Positions 10,380 through 24,900 of a stretch of DNA of 64,000 nucleotides are shown here, in pieces; position 1 is the first letter of the stretch; each line of letters opens with the position of its first letter. The notes under the pieces were generated by a model that saw nothing but the letters and a program-made list of their open reading frames with translations, searched no databases and was not told where the DNA came from. This stretch comes from Euonymus europaeus (Eukaryota; Streptophyta; Magnoliopsida; Celastrales; Celastraceae). The stretch is from positions 372,001 through 436,000 of the forward strand of contig CAUZKV010000008.1 of NCBI GenBank assembly GCA_963580455.1, read 5' to 3'. Position numbers and translations under genes: made by a program.

Positions 10380-12109
10380 GGGGCTAGTTGGTCTCGTTTC
10401 ATCTATTTAGCCGCGAAATGTGGTTTCTTTACGTAAATGGTTTTATAAATATCCGTTGACTCCGAGTTCTGAATTCGGTGATTTTTAGCGTGATTTCACA
10501 CTAATTTTCGAGCTCTACGATCCTGGCATTTCGGATTTTGATTTCAGAACTCGTGGCTAGTTGGTCTCGTTTCACCTAGTTAGCCGCGAAATGTGGTTTC
10601 TTTACGTAAACGGTTTTATGAATATCCGTTGACTCCGAGTTCTGAATTCGGTGATTTTTAGCTTGATTTCACACTAATTTTCGAGCTCTACGATCCTGGC
10701 GTTTCGGATTTTGATTTCAGAACTCGTGGCTAGTTGGTCTCGTTTCACCTAGTTAGCCGCGAAATGTGGTTTCTTTACGTAAACGGTTTTATGAATATCC
10801 GTTGACTCCGAGTTCTGAATTCGGTGATTTTTAGCTTGATTTCACACTACTTTTCGAGCTCTACAATCCTGGCGTTTCGGATTTTGATTTCAGAACTCGT
10901 GGCTAGTTGGTCTCGTTTCACCTAGTTAGCCGCGAAATGTGGTTTCTTTACGTAAACGGTTTTATGAATATCCGTTGACTCCGAGTTCTGAATTCGGTGA
11001 TTTTTAGCTTGATTTCACACTAATTTTCGAGCTCTACGATCCTGGCGTTTCGGAGTTTGATTTCAGAACTCGTGGCTAGTTGGTCTCGTTTCACCTAGTT
11101 AGCCGCGAAATGTGGTTTCTTTACGTAAACGGTTTTATGAATATCCGTTGACTCCGAGTTCTGAATTCGGTGATTTTTAGCGTGATTTCACACTACTTTT
11201 CGAGCTCTACAATCCTGGCGTTTCGGATTTTGATTTCAGAACTCGTGGCTAGTTGGTCTTGTTTCACCTAGTTAGCCGCGAAATGGGGTTTCTTTATGTA
11301 AACGGTTTTATGAATATCCGTTGACTCCGAGTTCTGAATTCGGTGATTTTTAGCTTGATTTCACACTACTTTTTGAGCTCTACGATCCTGGCGTTTCGGA
11401 TTTTGATTTCAGAACTCGTGGCTAGTTGGTCTCGTTTCACCTAGTTAGCCGCGAAATGTGGTTTCTTTACGTAAACGGTTTTATGAATATCCGTTGACTC
11501 CGAGTTCTGAATTCGGTGATTTTTAGCTTGATTTCACACTACTTTTCGAGCTCTACAATCCTGGCGTTTCGGATTTTGATTTCAGAACTCGTGGCTAGTA
11601 GGTCTCGTTTCACCTAGTTAGCCGCGAAATGTGGTTTCTTTACGTAAACGATTTTATGAATATCCGATGACTCCGAGTTCTGAATTCGGTGATTTTTAGC
11701 TTGATTTCACACTACTTTTCGAGCTCTACGATCCTGGTGTTTCGGATTTTGATTTCAGAACTCGTGGCTAGTTGGTCTCGTTTCACCTAGTTAGCCGCGA
11801 AATGTGGTTTCTTTACGTAAACGGTTTTATGAATATCCGTTGACTCCGAGTTCTGAATTCGGTGATTTTTAGCTTGATTTCACACTACTTTTCGAGCTCT
11901 ACAATCCTGGCGTTTCGGATTTTGATTTCAGAACTCGTGGCTAGTAGGTCTCGTTTCACCTAGTTAGCCGCGAAATGTGGTTTCTTTACGTAAACGGTTT
12001 TATGAATATCCGTTGACTCCGAGTTCTGAATTCGGTGATTTTTAGCTTGATTTCACACTACTTTTCGAGCTCTACGATCCTGGCGTTTTGGATTTTGATT
12101 TCAGAACTC

Positions 12110-15100
12110 GTGGCTAGTTGGTCTCGTTTCACCTAGTTAGCCGCGAAATGTGGTTTCTTTACGTAAACGGTTTTATGAATATCCGTTGACTCCGAGTTCT
12201 GAATTCGGTGATTTTTAGCGTGATTTCACACTACTTTTCGAGCTCTACAATCCTGGCTTTTTGGATTTTGATTTCAGAACTCGTGGCTAGTAGGTCTCGT
12301 TTCACCTAGTTAGCCGCGAAATGTGGTTTCTTTACGTAAACGGTTTTATGAATATCCGTTGACTCTGAGTTCTGAATTCGGTGATTTTTAGCGTGATTTC
12401 ACACTACTTTTCGAGCTCTACGATCCTGGCATTTCGGATTTTGATTTCAGAACTCGTGGCTAGTTGGTCTCGTTTCACCTAGTTAGCCGCAAAATGTGGT
12501 TTCTTTATGTAAACGGTTTTATGAATATCCGTTGACTCCGAGTTCTGAATTCGGTGATTTTTAGCTTGATTTCACACTACTTTTTGAGCTCTACGATCCT
12601 GGCGTTTCGGATTTTGATTTCAGAACTCGTGGCTAGTTGGTCTCGTTTCACCTAGTTAGCCGCGAAATGTGGTTTCTTTACGTAAACGGTTTTATGAATA
12701 TCCGTTGACTCCGAGTTCTGAATTCGGTGATTTTTAGCTTGATTTCACACTACTTTTCGAGCTCTACAATCCTGGCGTTTCGGATTTTGATTTCAGAACT
12801 CGTGGCTAGTAGGTCTCGTTTCACCTAGTTAGCCGCGAAATGTGGTTTCTTTACGTAAACGGTTTTATGAATATCCGATGACTCCGAGTTCTGAATTCGG
12901 TGATTTTTAGCTTGATTTCACACTACTTTTCGAGCTCTACGATCCTGGTGTTTCGGATTTTGATTTCAGAACTCGTGGCTAGTAGGTCTCGTTTCACCTA
13001 GTTAGCCGCGAAATGTGGTTTCTTTACGTAAACGGTTTTATGAATATCCGTTGACTGCGAGTTCTGAATTCGGTGATTTTTAGCTTGATTTCACACTACT
13101 TTTCGAGCTCTACGATCCTGGTGTTTCGGATTTTGATTTCAGAACTCGTGGCTAGTTGGTCTCGTTTCACCTAGTTAGCCGCGAAATGTGGTTTCTTTAC
13201 GTAAACGGTTTTATGAATATCCGATGACTCCGAGTTCTGAATTCGGTGATTTTTAGCTTGATTTCACACTACTTTTCGAGCTCTACGATCCTGGTGTTTC
13301 GGATTTTGATTTCAGAACTCGTGGCTAGTTGGTCTCGTTTCACCTAGTTAGCCGCGAAATGTGGTTTCTTTACGTAAACGGTTTTATGAATATCTGTTGA
13401 CTCCGAGTTCTGAATTCGGTGATTTTTAGCTTGATTTCACACTACTTTTCGAGCTCTACCATCCTGGCGTTTCGGATTTTGATTTCAGAACTCGTGGCTA
13501 GTAGGTCTCGTTTCACCTAGTTAGCCGCGAAATGTGGTTTCTTTACGTAAACGGTTTTATGAATATCCGTTGACTCCGAGTTCTGAATTCGGTGATTTTT
13601 AGCTTGATTTCACACTACTTTTCGAGCTCTACAATCCTGGCGTTTCGGATTTTGATTTCAGAACTCGTGGCTAGTTGGTCTCGTTTCACCTAGTTAGCCG
13701 CGAAATGTGGTTTCTTTACGTAAACGGTTTTATGAATATCCGTTGACTGCGAGTTCTGAATTCGGTGATTTTTAGCTTGATTTCACACTACTTTTCGAGC
13801 TCTACGATCCTGGTGTTTCGGATTTTGATTTCAGAACTCGTGGCTAGTTGGTCTCGTTTCACCTAGTTAGCCGCGAAATGTGGTTTCTTTACGTAAACGG
13901 TTTTATGAATATCCGATGACTCCGAGTTCTGAATTCGGTGATTTTTAGCTTGATTTCACACTACTTTTCGAGCTCTACGATCCTGGTGTTTCGGATTTTG
14001 ATTTCAGAACTCGTGGCTAGTTGGTCTCGTTTCACCTAGTTAGCCGCGAAATGTGGTTTCTTTACGTAAACGGTTTTATGAATATCTGTTGACTCCGAGT
14101 TCTGAATTCGGTGATTTTTTGCTTGATTTCACACTACTTTTCGAGCTCTACAATCCTGGCGTTTCGGATTTTGATTTCAGAACTCGTGGCTAGTAGGTCT
14201 CGTTTCACCTAGTTAGCCGCGAAATGTGGTTTCTTTACGTAAACGGTTTTATGAATATCCGTTGACTCCGAGTTCTGAATTCGGTGATTTTTAGCTTGAT
14301 TTCACACTACTTTTCGAGCTCTACGATCCTGGATTTTCGGATTTTGATTTCAGAACTCGTGGCTAGTTGGTCTCGTTTCTCCTAGTTAGCCGCGAAATGT
14401 GGTTTCTTTACGTAAACGGTTTTATGAATATCCGTTGACTCCGAGTTCTGAATTCGGTGATTTTTAGCGTGATTTCACACTACTTTTCGAGCTCTACAAT
14501 CCTGGCTTTTTGGATTTTGATTTCAGAACTCGTGGCTAGTAGGTCTCGTTTCACCTAGTTAGCCGCGAAATGTGGTTTCTTTACGTAAACGGTTTTATGA
14601 ATATCCGTTGACTCTGAGTTCTGAATTCGGTGATTTTTAGCGTGATTTCACACTACTTTTCGAGCTCTACGATCCTGGCATTTCGGATTTTGATTTCAGA
14701 ACTCGTGGCTAGTTGGTCTCGTTTCACCTAGTTAGCCGCAAAATGTGGTTTCTTTATGTAAACGGTTTTATGAATATCCGTTGACTCCGAGTTCTGAATT
14801 CGGTGATTTTTAGCTTGATTTCACACTACTTTTTGAGCTCTACGATCCTGGCGTTTCGGATTTTGATTTCAGAACTCGTGGCTAGTTGGTCTCGTTTCAC
14901 CTAGTTAGCCGCGAAATGTGGTTTCTTTACGTAAACGGTTTTATGAATATCCGTTGACTCCGAGTTCTGAATTCGGTGATTTTTAGCTTGATTTCACACT
15001 ACTTTTCGAGCTCTACAATCCTGGCGTTTCGGATTTTGATTTCAGAACTCGTGGCTAGTAGGTCTCGTTTCACCTAGTTAGCCGCGAAATGTGGTTTCTT

Positions 15101-16607
15101 TACGTAAACGGTTTTATGAATATCCGATGACTCCGAGTTCTGAATTCGGTGATTTTTAGCTTGATTTCACACTACTTTTCGAGCTCTACGATCCTGGTGT
15201 TTCGGATTTTGATTTCAGAACTCGTGGCTAGTAGGTCTCGTTTCACCTAGTTAGCCGCGAAATGTGGTTTCTTTACGTAAACGGTTTTATGAATATCCGT
15301 TGACTGCGAGTTCTGAATTCGGTGATTTTTAGCTTGATTTCACACTACTTTTCGAGCTCTACGATCCTGGTGTTTCGGATTTTGATTTCAGAACTCGTGG
15401 CTAGTTGGTCTCGTTTCACCTAGTTAGCCGCGAAATGTGGTTTCTTTACGTAAACGGTTTTATGAATATCCGATGACTCCGAGTTCTGAATTCGGTGATT
15501 TTTAGCTTGATTTCACACTACTTTTTGAGCTCTACGATCCTGGTGTTTCGGATTTTGATTTCAGAACTCGTGGCTAGTTGGTCTCGTTTCACCTAGTTAG
15601 CCGCGAAATGTGGTTTCTTTACGTAAACGGTTTTATGAATATCTGTTGACTCCGAGTTCTGAATTCGGTGATTTTTAGCTTGATTTCACACTACTTTTCG
15701 AGCTCTACCATCCTGGCGTTTCGGATTTTGATTTCAGAACTCGTGGCTAGTAGGTCTCGTTTCACCTAGTTAGCCGCGAAATGTGGTTTCTTTACGTAAA
15801 CGGTTTTATGAATATCCGTTGACTCCGAGTTCTGAATTCGGTGATTTTTAGCTTGATTTCACACTACTTTTCGAGCTCTACAATCCTGGCGTTTCGGATT
15901 TTGATTTCAGAACTCGTGGCTAGTTGGTCTCGTTTCACCTAGTTAGCCGCGAAATGTGGTTTCTTTACGTAAACGGTTTTATGAATATCCGTTGACTGCG
16001 AGTTCTGAATTCGGTGATTTTTAGCTTGATTTCACACTACTTTTCGAGCTCTACGATCCTGGTGTTTCGGATTTTGATTTCAGAACTCGTGGCTAGTTGG
16101 TCTCGTTTCACCTAGTTAGCCGCGAAATGTGGTTTCTTTACGTAAACGGTTTTATGAATATCCGATGACTCCGAGTTCTGAATTCGGTGATTTTTAGCTT
16201 GATTTCACACTACTTTTCGAGCTCTACGATCCTGGTGTTTCGGATTTTGATTTCAGAACTCGTGGCTAGTTGGTCTCGTTTCACCTAGTTAGCCGCGAAA
16301 TGTGGTTTCTTTACGTAAACGGTTTTATGAATATCTGTTGACTCCGAGTTCTGAATTCGGTGATTTTTTGCTTGATTTCACACTACTTTTCGAGCTCTAC
16401 AATCCTGGCGTTTCGGATTTTGATTTCAGAACTCGTGGCTAGTAGGTCTCGTTTCACCTAGTTAGCCGCGAAATGTGGTTTCTTTACGTAAACGGTTTTA
16501 TGAATATCCGTTGACTCCGAGTTCTGAATTCGGTGATTTTTAGCTTGATTTCACACTACTTTTCGAGCTCTACGATCCTGGATTTTCGGATTTTGATTTC
16601 AGAACTC
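12110..16607 (+). repeat. Thirteen-monomer higher-order repeat, two tandem copies of 2,249 bp
   Basis: Copy 1 is 12110-14358 and copy 2 is 14359-16607. Markers repeat at exactly 2,249 bp: CTGGCTTTTTGG (12254/14503), GACTCTGAG (12361/14610), TATCTGTTGAC (13391/15640), GTGATTTTTTGC (14111/16360) and CTGGATTTTCGG (14329/16578). I noticed only two substitutions in the aligned copies: TTTCACC versus TTTCTCC near 14378, and TTTTCGAG versus TTTTTGAG near 15533. The match runs on to about 16,750, where CTGGAGTTTCGG replaces CTGGCTTTTTGG. Exact copy limits are ambiguous within that overlap. Within each copy, CCGATGACTCC monomers recur, hinting at older internal duplications. Confidence 0.85.
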
Positions 16608-16953
16608 GTGGCTAGTTGGTCTCGTTTCTCCTAGTTAGCCGCGAAATGTGGTTTCTTTACGTAAACGGTTTTATGAATATCCGTTGACTCCGAGTTCTGA
16701 ATTCGGTGATTTTTAGCGTGATTTCACACTACTTTTCGAGCTCTACAATCCTGGAGTTTCGGATTTTGATTTCAGAACTCGTGGCTAGTTGGTCTCGTTT
16801 CACCTAGTTAGCCGCGAAATGTGGTTTCTTTACGTAAACGGTTTTATGAATATCCGTTGACTCCGAGTTCTGAATTCGGTGATTTTTAGCGTGATTTCAC
16901 ACTACTTTTCGAGCTCTACAATCCTGGAGTTTCGGATTTTGATTTCAGAACTC

Positions 16954-19029
16954 GTGGCTAGTAGGTCTCGTTTCACCTAGTTAGCCTGGAAATGTGGTTT
17001 CTTTACGTAAACGGTTTTATGAATATCCGATGACTCCGAGTTCTGAATTCGGTGATTTTTAGCTTGATTTCACACTACTTTTCGAGCTCTACGATCCTGG
17101 TTTTTCGGATTTTGATTTCAGAACTCGTGGCTAGTTGGTCTCGTTTCACCTAGTTAGCCGCGAAATGTGGTTTCTTTACGTAAACGGTTTTATGAATATC
17201 CGTTGACTCCGAGTTCTGAATTCGGTGATTTTTAGCGTGATTTCACACTACTTTTCGAGCTCTACAATCCTGGCTTTTCGGATTTTGATTTCAGAACTCG
17301 TGGCTAGTAGGTCTCGTTTCACCTAGTTAGCCGCGAAATGTGGTTTCTTTACGTAAACGGTTTTATGAATATCCGTTGACTCCGAGTTCTGAATTCGGTG
17401 ATTTTTAGCGTGATTTCACACTACTTTTCGAGCTCTACGATCCTGGCATTTCGGATTTTGATTTCAGAACTCGTGGCTAGTTGGTCTCGTTTCACCTAGT
17501 TAGCCGCGAAATGTGGTTTCTTTACGTAAACGGTTTTATGAATATCCGTTGACTCCGAGTTCTGAATTCGGTGATTTTTAGCTTGATTTCACACTACTTT
17601 TCGAGCTCTACCATCCTGGACTTTCGGATTTTGATTTCAGAACTCGTGGCTAGTTGGTCTCGTTTCACCTAGTTAGCCGCGAAATGTGGTTTCTTTACGT
17701 AAACGGTTTTATGAATATCCGTTGACTCCGAGTTCTGAATTCGGTGATTTTTAGCTTGATTACACAATACTTTTCGAGCTCTACGATCCTGGAGATTCGG
17801 ATTTTGATTTCAGAACTCGTGGCTACTTGGTCTCGTTTCACCTAGTTAGCCGCGAAATGTGGTTTCTTTACGTAAACGGTTTTATGAATATCCGTTGACT
17901 CCGAGTTCTGAATTCGGTGATTTTTAGCGTGATTTCACACTACTTTTCGAGCTCTACCATCCTGGAGTTTCGGATTTTGATTTCAGAACTCGTGGCTAGT
18001 AGGTCTCGTTTCACCTAGTTGGCCGCGAAATGTGGTTGCTTTACGTAAACGGTTTTATGAATATCCGATGACTCCGAGTTCTGAATTCGGTGATTTTTAG
18101 CTTGATTTCACACTACTTTTCGAGCTCTACGATCCTGGTGTTTCGGATTTTGATTTCAGAACTCGTGGCTAGTTGGTCTCGTTTCACCTAGTTAGCCGCG
18201 AAATGTGGTTTCTTTACGTAAACGGTTTTATGAATATCCGTTGACTCCGAGTTCTGAATTCGGTGATTTTTAGCGTGATTTCACACTACTTTTCGAGCTC
18301 TACAATCCTGGCTTTTCGGATTTTGATTTCAGAACTCGTGGCTAGTAGGTCTCGTTTCACCTAGTTAGCCGCAAAATGTGGTTTCTTTACGTAAACGGTT
18401 TTATGAATATCCGTTGACTCCGAGTTCTGAATTCGGTGATTTTTAGCGTGATTTCACACTACTTTTCGAGCTCTACGATCCTGGCATTTCGGATTTTGAT
18501 TTCAGAACTCGTGGCTAGTTGGTCTCGTTTCACCTAGTTAGCCGCGAAATGTGGTTTCTTTACGTAAACGGTTTTATGAATATCCGTTGACTCCGAGTTC
18601 TGAATTCGGTGATTTTTAGCTTGATTTCACACTACTTTTCGAGCTCTACCATCCTGGAGTTTCGGATTTTGATTTCAGAACTCGTGGCTAGTTGGTCTCG
18701 TTTCACCTAGTTAGCCGCGAAATGTGGTTTCTTTACGTAAACGGTTTTATGAATATCCGTTGACTCCGAGTTCTGAATTCGGTGATTTTTAGCGTGATTT
18801 CACACTAGTTTTCGAGCTCTACAATCCTGGAGTTTCGGATTTTGATTTCAGAACTCGTGGCTAGTTGGTCTCGTTTCACCAAGTTAGCCGCGAAATGTGG
18901 TTTCTTTACGTAAACGGTTTTATGAATATCCGTTGACTCCGAGTTCTGAATTCGGTGATTTTTAGCTTGATTACACACTACTTTTCGAGCTCTACGATCC
19001 TGGAGTTTCGGATTTTGATTTCAGAACTC
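16954..19029 (+). repeat. Six-monomer tandem duplication, 1,038 bp each
   Basis: Copy 1 is 16954-17991 and copy 2 is 17992-19029. The CCGATGACTCC monomer (16954/17992), the CAATCCTGGCTTTTCGG monomer and the CCATCCTGG monomer (17610/18648) line up. Differences include AGCCTGG versus GGCCGCG, CTGGTTTTTCGG versus CTGGTGTTTCGG and CTGGACTTTCGG versus CTGGAGTTTCGG. The last monomers agree less well. Confidence 0.65.
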
Positions 19030-19202
19030 GTGGCTAGTTGGTCTCGTTTCACCTAGTTAGCCGCGAAATGTGGTTTCTTTACGTAAACGGTTTTATGAAT
19101 ATCCGTTGACTCCGAGTTCTGAATTCGGTGATTTTTAGCTTGATTACATAATACTTTTCGAGCTCTACGATCCTGGAGTTTCGGATTTTGATTTCTGAAC
19201 TC

Positions 19203-19371
19203 GTGGCTAGTCTCGTTTCACCTAGTTAGCCGCGAAATGTGGTTTCTTTACATAAACGGTTTTATGAATATCCGTTGACTCCGAGTTCTGAATTCGGTGA
19301 TTTTTAGCTTGATTTCACACTACTTTTCGAGCTCTACGATCCTGGCTTTTCGGATTTTGATTTCAGAACTC
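19203..19371 (+). repeat. 169-bp monomer, the shortest in the window
   Basis: Four bases are missing near 19209: GGCTAGTCTCG replaces GGCTAGTTGGTCTCG. The lost segment lies between short similar stretches (AGT..GT), as expected for replication slippage. The copy also carries TTTACATAAA in place of the palindrome. No other monomer has this deletion. Confidence 0.93.
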
Positions 19372-19717
19372 GTGGCTAGTTGGTCTCGTTTCACCTAGTT
19401 AGCCGCGAAATGTGGTTTCTTTACGTAAACGGTTTTATGAATATCCGTTGAGTCCGAGTTCTGAATTCGGTGATTTTTAGCGTGATTTCACACTAGTTTT
19501 CGAGCTCTACAATCCTGGAGTTTCGGATTTTGATTTCAGAACTCGTGGCTAGTTGGTCTCGTTTCACCAAGTTAGCCGCGAAATGTGGTTTCTTTACGTA
19601 AACGGTTTTATGAATATCCGTTGACTCCGAGTTCTGAATTCGGTGATTTTTAGCTTGATTACACACTACTTTTCGAGCTCTACGATCCTGGAGTTTCGGA
19701 TTTTGATTTCAGAACTC

Positions 19718-21101
19718 GTGGCCAGTTGGTCTCGTTTCACCTAGTTAGCCGCGAAATGTGGTTTCTTTACGTAAACGGTTTTATGAATATCCGTTGACTC
19801 CGAGTTCTGAATTCTGTGATTTTTAGCTTGATTTCACACTACTTTTCGAGCTCTACAATCCTGGCGTTTCGGATTTTGATTTCAGAACTCGTGGCTAGTT
19901 GGTCTCGTTTCACCTAGTTAGCCGCGAAATGTGGTTTCTTTACGTAAACGGTTTTATGAATATCCGTTGACTCCGAGTTCTGAATTCGGTGATTTTTAGC
20001 TTGATTATACACTACTTTTCGAGCTCTACGATCCTGTTGTTTCGGATTTTGATTTCAGAACTCGTGGCTAGTTGGTCTCGTTTCACATATTTAGCCGCGA
20101 AATGTGGTTTCTTTACGTAAACGGTTTTATGAATATCCGTTGACTCCGAGTTCTGAATTCGGTGATTTTTAGCTTGATTTCACACTAATTTTCGAGCTCT
20201 ACGATCCTGGCATTTCGGATTTTGATTTCAAAACTCGTGGCTAGTAGGTCTCGTTTCACCTAGTTAGCCGCGAAATGTGGTTTCTTTACGTAAACGGTTT
20301 TATGAATATCCGTTGACTCCGAGTTCTGAATTCGGTGATTTTTAGCTTGATTTCACACTAATTTTCGAGCTCTACGATCCTGGCGTTTCGGATTTTGATT
20401 TCAGAACTCGTGGCCAGTTGGTCTCGTTTCACCTAGTTAGCCGCGAAATGTGGTTTCTTTACGTAAACGGTTTTATGAATATCCGTTGACTCCGAGTTCT
20501 GAATTCTGTGATTTTTAGCTTGATTTCACACTACTTTTCGAGCTCTACAATCCTGGAGTTTCGGATTTTGATTTCAGAACTCGTGGCTAGTTGGTCTCGT
20601 TTCACCTAGTTAGCCGCGAAATGTGGTTTCTTTACGTAAACGGTTTTATGAATATCCGTTGACTCCGAGTTCTGAATTCGGTGATTTTTAGCTTGATTAT
20701 ACACTACTTTTCGAGCTCTACGATCCTGTTGTTTCGGATTTTGATTTCAGAACTCGTGGCTAGTTGGTCTCGTTTCACATATTTAGCCGCGAAATGTGGT
20801 TTCTTTACGTAAACGGTTTTATGAATATCCGTTGACTCCGAGTTCTGAATTCGGTGATTTTTAGCTTGATTTCACACTAATTTTCGAGCTCTACGATCCT
20901 GGCATTTCGGATTTTGATTTCAAAACTCGTGGCTAGTTGGTCTCGTTTCACCTAGTTAGCCGCGAAATGTGGTTTCTTTACGTAAACGGTTTTATGAATA
21001 TCCGTTGACTCCGAGTTCTGAATTCGGTGATTTTTAGCTTGATTTCACACTAATTTTCGAGCTCTACGATCCTGGCATTTCGGATTTTGATTTCAGAACT
21101 C
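19718..21101 (+). repeat. Four-monomer tandem duplication, 692 bp each
   Basis: Copies are 19718-20409 and 20410-21101. Both contain, in order, GTGGCCAG plus GAATTCTGTG, then TTATACACTAC plus CCTGTTGTTTCGG, then CACATATTTAGCC plus CAAAACTCG, then a TTTCGAGC monomer. Differences include CTGGCGTTT versus CTGGAGTTT (near 19861 and 20553). The monomer with CACCAAGTTAGCC just upstream (18857 and 19545) recurs near 21,624, so this block lies inside an older, larger rearranged unit. Confidence 0.75.
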
Positions 21102-21966
21102 GTGGCTAGTTGGTCTCGTTTCACCTAGTTAGCCGCGAAATGTGGTTTCTTTACGTAAACGGTTTTATGAATATCCGTTGACTCCGAGTTCTGAATTCGG
21201 TGATTTTTAGCTTGATTTCACACTACTTTTCGAGCTCTACAATCCTGGCGTTTCGGATTTTGATTTCAGAACTCGTGGCTAGTAGGTCTCGTTTCACCTA
21301 GTTAGCCGCGAAATGTGGTTTCTTTACGTAAACGGTTTTATGAATATCCGTTGACTCCGAGTTCTGAATTCGGTGATTTTTAGCTTGATTTCACACTACT
21401 TTTCGAGCTCTACGATCCTGGCGTTTCGGATTTTGATTTCAGAACTCGTGGCTAGTTGGTCTTGTTTCACCTAGTTAGCCGCGAAATGTGGTTTCTTTAC
21501 GTAAACGGTTTTATGAATATCCATTGAGTCCGAGTTCTGAATTCGGTGATTTTTAGCGTGATTTCACACTACTTTTCGAGCTCTACAATCCTGGAGTTTC
21601 GGATTTTGATTTCAGAACTCGTGGCTAGTTGGTCTCGTTTCACCAAGTTAGCCGCGAAATGTGGTTTCTTTACGTAAACGGTTTTATGAATATCCGTTGA
21701 CTCCGAGTTCTGAATTCGGTGATTTTTAGCTTGATTACACACTAGTTTTCGAGCTCTACGATCCTGGAGTTTCGGATTTTGATTTCAGAACTCGTGGCTA
21801 GTTGGTCTCGTTTCACCTAGTTAGCCGCGAAATGTGGTTTCTTTACGTAAACGGTTTTATGAATATCCGTTGACTCCGAGTTCTGAATTCGGTGATTTTT
21901 AGCTTGATTTCACACTACTTTTCGAGCTCTACAATCCTGGAGTTTCGGATTTTGATTTCAGAACTC

Positions 21967-24900
21967 GTGGCTAGTTGGTCTCGTTTCACCTAGTTAGCCG
22001 CGAAATGTGGTTTCTTTACGTAAACGGTTTTATGAATATCCGTTGACTCCGAGTTCTGAATTCGGTGATTTTTTTTGATTTCACACTACTTTTCGAGCTC
22101 TACAATCCTGGCATTTCGGATTTTGATTTCAGAACTCGTGGCTAGTTGGTCTCGTTTCACCTAGTTAGCCGCGAAATGTGGTTTCTTTACGTAAACGGTT
22201 TTATGAATATCCGTTGATTCCGAGTTCTGAATTCGGTGATTTTTAGCTTGATTATACACTACTTTTCGAGCTCTACGATCCTGTTGTTTCGGATTTTGAT
22301 TTCAGAACTCGTGGCCAGTTGGTCTCATTTCACCTATTTAGCCGCGAAATGTGGTTTCTTTACGTAAACGGTTTTATGAATATCCGTTGACTCCGAGTTC
22401 TGAATTCGGTGATTTTTAGCTTGATTTCACACTAATTTTCGAGCTCTACGATCCTGGCATTTCGGATTTTGATTTCAGAACTCGTGGCTAGTTGGTCTCG
22501 TTTCACCTAGTTAGCCTCGAAATGTGGTTTCTTTACGTAAACGGTTTTATGAATATCCGTTGACTCCGAGTTCTGAATTCGGTGATTTTTAGCTTGATTT
22601 CACACTACTTTTCGAGCTCTACGATCCTGGCGTTTCGGATTTTGATTTCAGAACTCGTGGCTAGTTGGTCTCTTTTCACCTAGTTAGCCGCGAAATGTGG
22701 TTTCTTTACGTAAACGGTTTTATGAATATCCGTTGATTCCGAGTTCTGAATTCGGTGATTTTTAGCTTGATTATACACTACTTTTCGAGCTCTACGATCC
22801 TGTTGTTTCGGATTTTTATTTCAGAACTCGTGGCTAGTTGGTCTCGTTTCACCTATTTAGCCGCGAAATGTGGTTTCTTTACGTAAACTGTTTTATGAAT
22901 ATCCGTTGACTCCGAGTTCTGAATTCGGTGATTTTTAGCTTGATTTCACACCAATTTTCGAGCTCTACGATCCTGGAATTTCGGATTTTGATTTCAGAAC
23001 TCGTGGCTAGTTGGTCTCGTTTCACCTAGTTAGCCGCGAAATGTGGTTTCTTTACGTAAACGGTTTTATGAATATCCGTTGACTCCGAGTTCTGAATTCG
23101 GTGATTTTTAGCTTGATTTCACACTAATTTTCGAGCTCTACGATCCTGGCGTTTCGGATTTTGATTTCAGAACTCGTGGCTAGTTGGTCTTGTTTCACCT
23201 AGTTAGCCGCGAAATGTGGTTTCTTTACGTAAACGGTTTTATGAATATCCGTTGACTCCGAGTTCTAAATTCGGTGATTTTTAGCTTGATTTCACACTAC
23301 TTTTCGAGCTCTACAATCCTGGCGTTTCGGATTTTGATTTCAGAACTCGTGGCTAGTAGGTCTCGTTTCACCTAGTTAGCCGCGAAATGTGGTTTCTTTA
23401 CGTAAACGGTTTTATGAATATCCGTTGACTCCGAGTTCTGAATTCGGTGATTTTTAGCTTGATTTCACACTACTTTTCGAGCTCTACGATCCTGGCGTTT
23501 CGGATTTTGATTTCAGAACTCGTGGCTAGTTGGTCTCGTTTCACCTAGTTAACCGCGAAATGTGGTTTCTTTACGTAAACGGTTTTATGAATATCCGTTG
23601 ACTCCGAGTTCTGAATTCGGTGATTTTTTTTGATTTCACACTACTTTTCGAGCTCTACAATCCTGGCGTTTCGGATTTTGATTTCAGAACTCGTGGCTAG
23701 TTGGTCTCGTTTCACCTAGTTAGCCGCGAAATGTGGTTTCTTTACGTAAACGGTTTTATGAATATCCGTTGACTCCGAGTTCTGAATTCGGTGATTTTTA
23801 GCGTGATTTCACACTACTTTTCGAGCTCTCAATCCTGGCTTTTCGGATTTTGATTTCAGAACTCGTGGCTAGTAGGTCTCGTTTCACCTAGTTAGCCGCG
23901 AAATGTGGTTTCTTTACGTAAACGGTTTTATGAATATCCGTTGACTCCGAGTTCTGAATTCGGTGATTTTTAGCTTGATTTCACACTAATTTTCGAGCTC
24001 TACAATCCTGGCGTTTCGGATTTTGATTTCAGAACTCGTGGCTAGTTGGTCTCGTTTCACCTATTTAGCCGCAAAATGTGGTTTCTTTATGTAAACGGTT
24101 TTATGAATATCCGTTGACTCCGAGTTCTGAATTCGGTGATTTTTAGCTTGATTTCACACTAATTTTCGAGCTCTACGATCCTGGCGTTTCAGATTTTGAT
24201 TTCAGAACTCGTGGCTAGTCGGTCTCGTGTCACCTAGTTAGCCGCGAAATGTGGTTTCTTTACGTAAACGGTTTTATGAATATCCGTTGACTCTGAGTTC
24301 TGAATTCGGTGATTTTTAGCTTGATTTCACACTACTTTTAGAGCTCTACGATCTTGGAGTTTCGGATTTTGATTTCAGAACTCGTGGCTAGTTGGTCTCG
24401 TTTCACCTATTTAGCCGCGAAATGTGGTTTCTTTACGTAAACGGTTTTATGAATATCCGTTGACTCCGAGTTCTGAATTCGGTGATTTTTAGCTTGATTT
24501 AACGCTAATTTTCGAGCTCTACGATCCTGGCGTTTCGGATTTTGATTTCAGAACTCGTGGCTAGTTGGTCTTGTTTCACCTAGTTAGCCGCGAAATGTGG
24601 TTTCTTTACGTAAACGGTTTTATGAATATCCGTTGACTCCGAGTTCTGAATTCGGTGATTTTTAGCTTGATTTCACACTACTTTTCGAGCTCTACAATCC
24701 TGGAGTTTCGGATTTTGATTTCAGAACTCGTGGCTAGTAGGTCTCGTTTCACCTAGTTAGCCGCGAAATGTGGTTTCTTTACGTAAACGGTTTTATGAAT
24801 ATCCGTTGACTCCGAGTTCTGAATTCGGTGATTTTTAGCTTGATTACACACTAGTTTTCGAGCTCTACGATCCTGGAGTTTCGGATTTTGATTTCAGAAC

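Noticed and set aside
22065..22082. Eight-T run as an RNA polymerase III or bacterial-type terminator
   Set aside because: It is a two-base deletion variant of the monomer that recurs in five copies, with no upstream promoter boxes or GC-rich hairpin.
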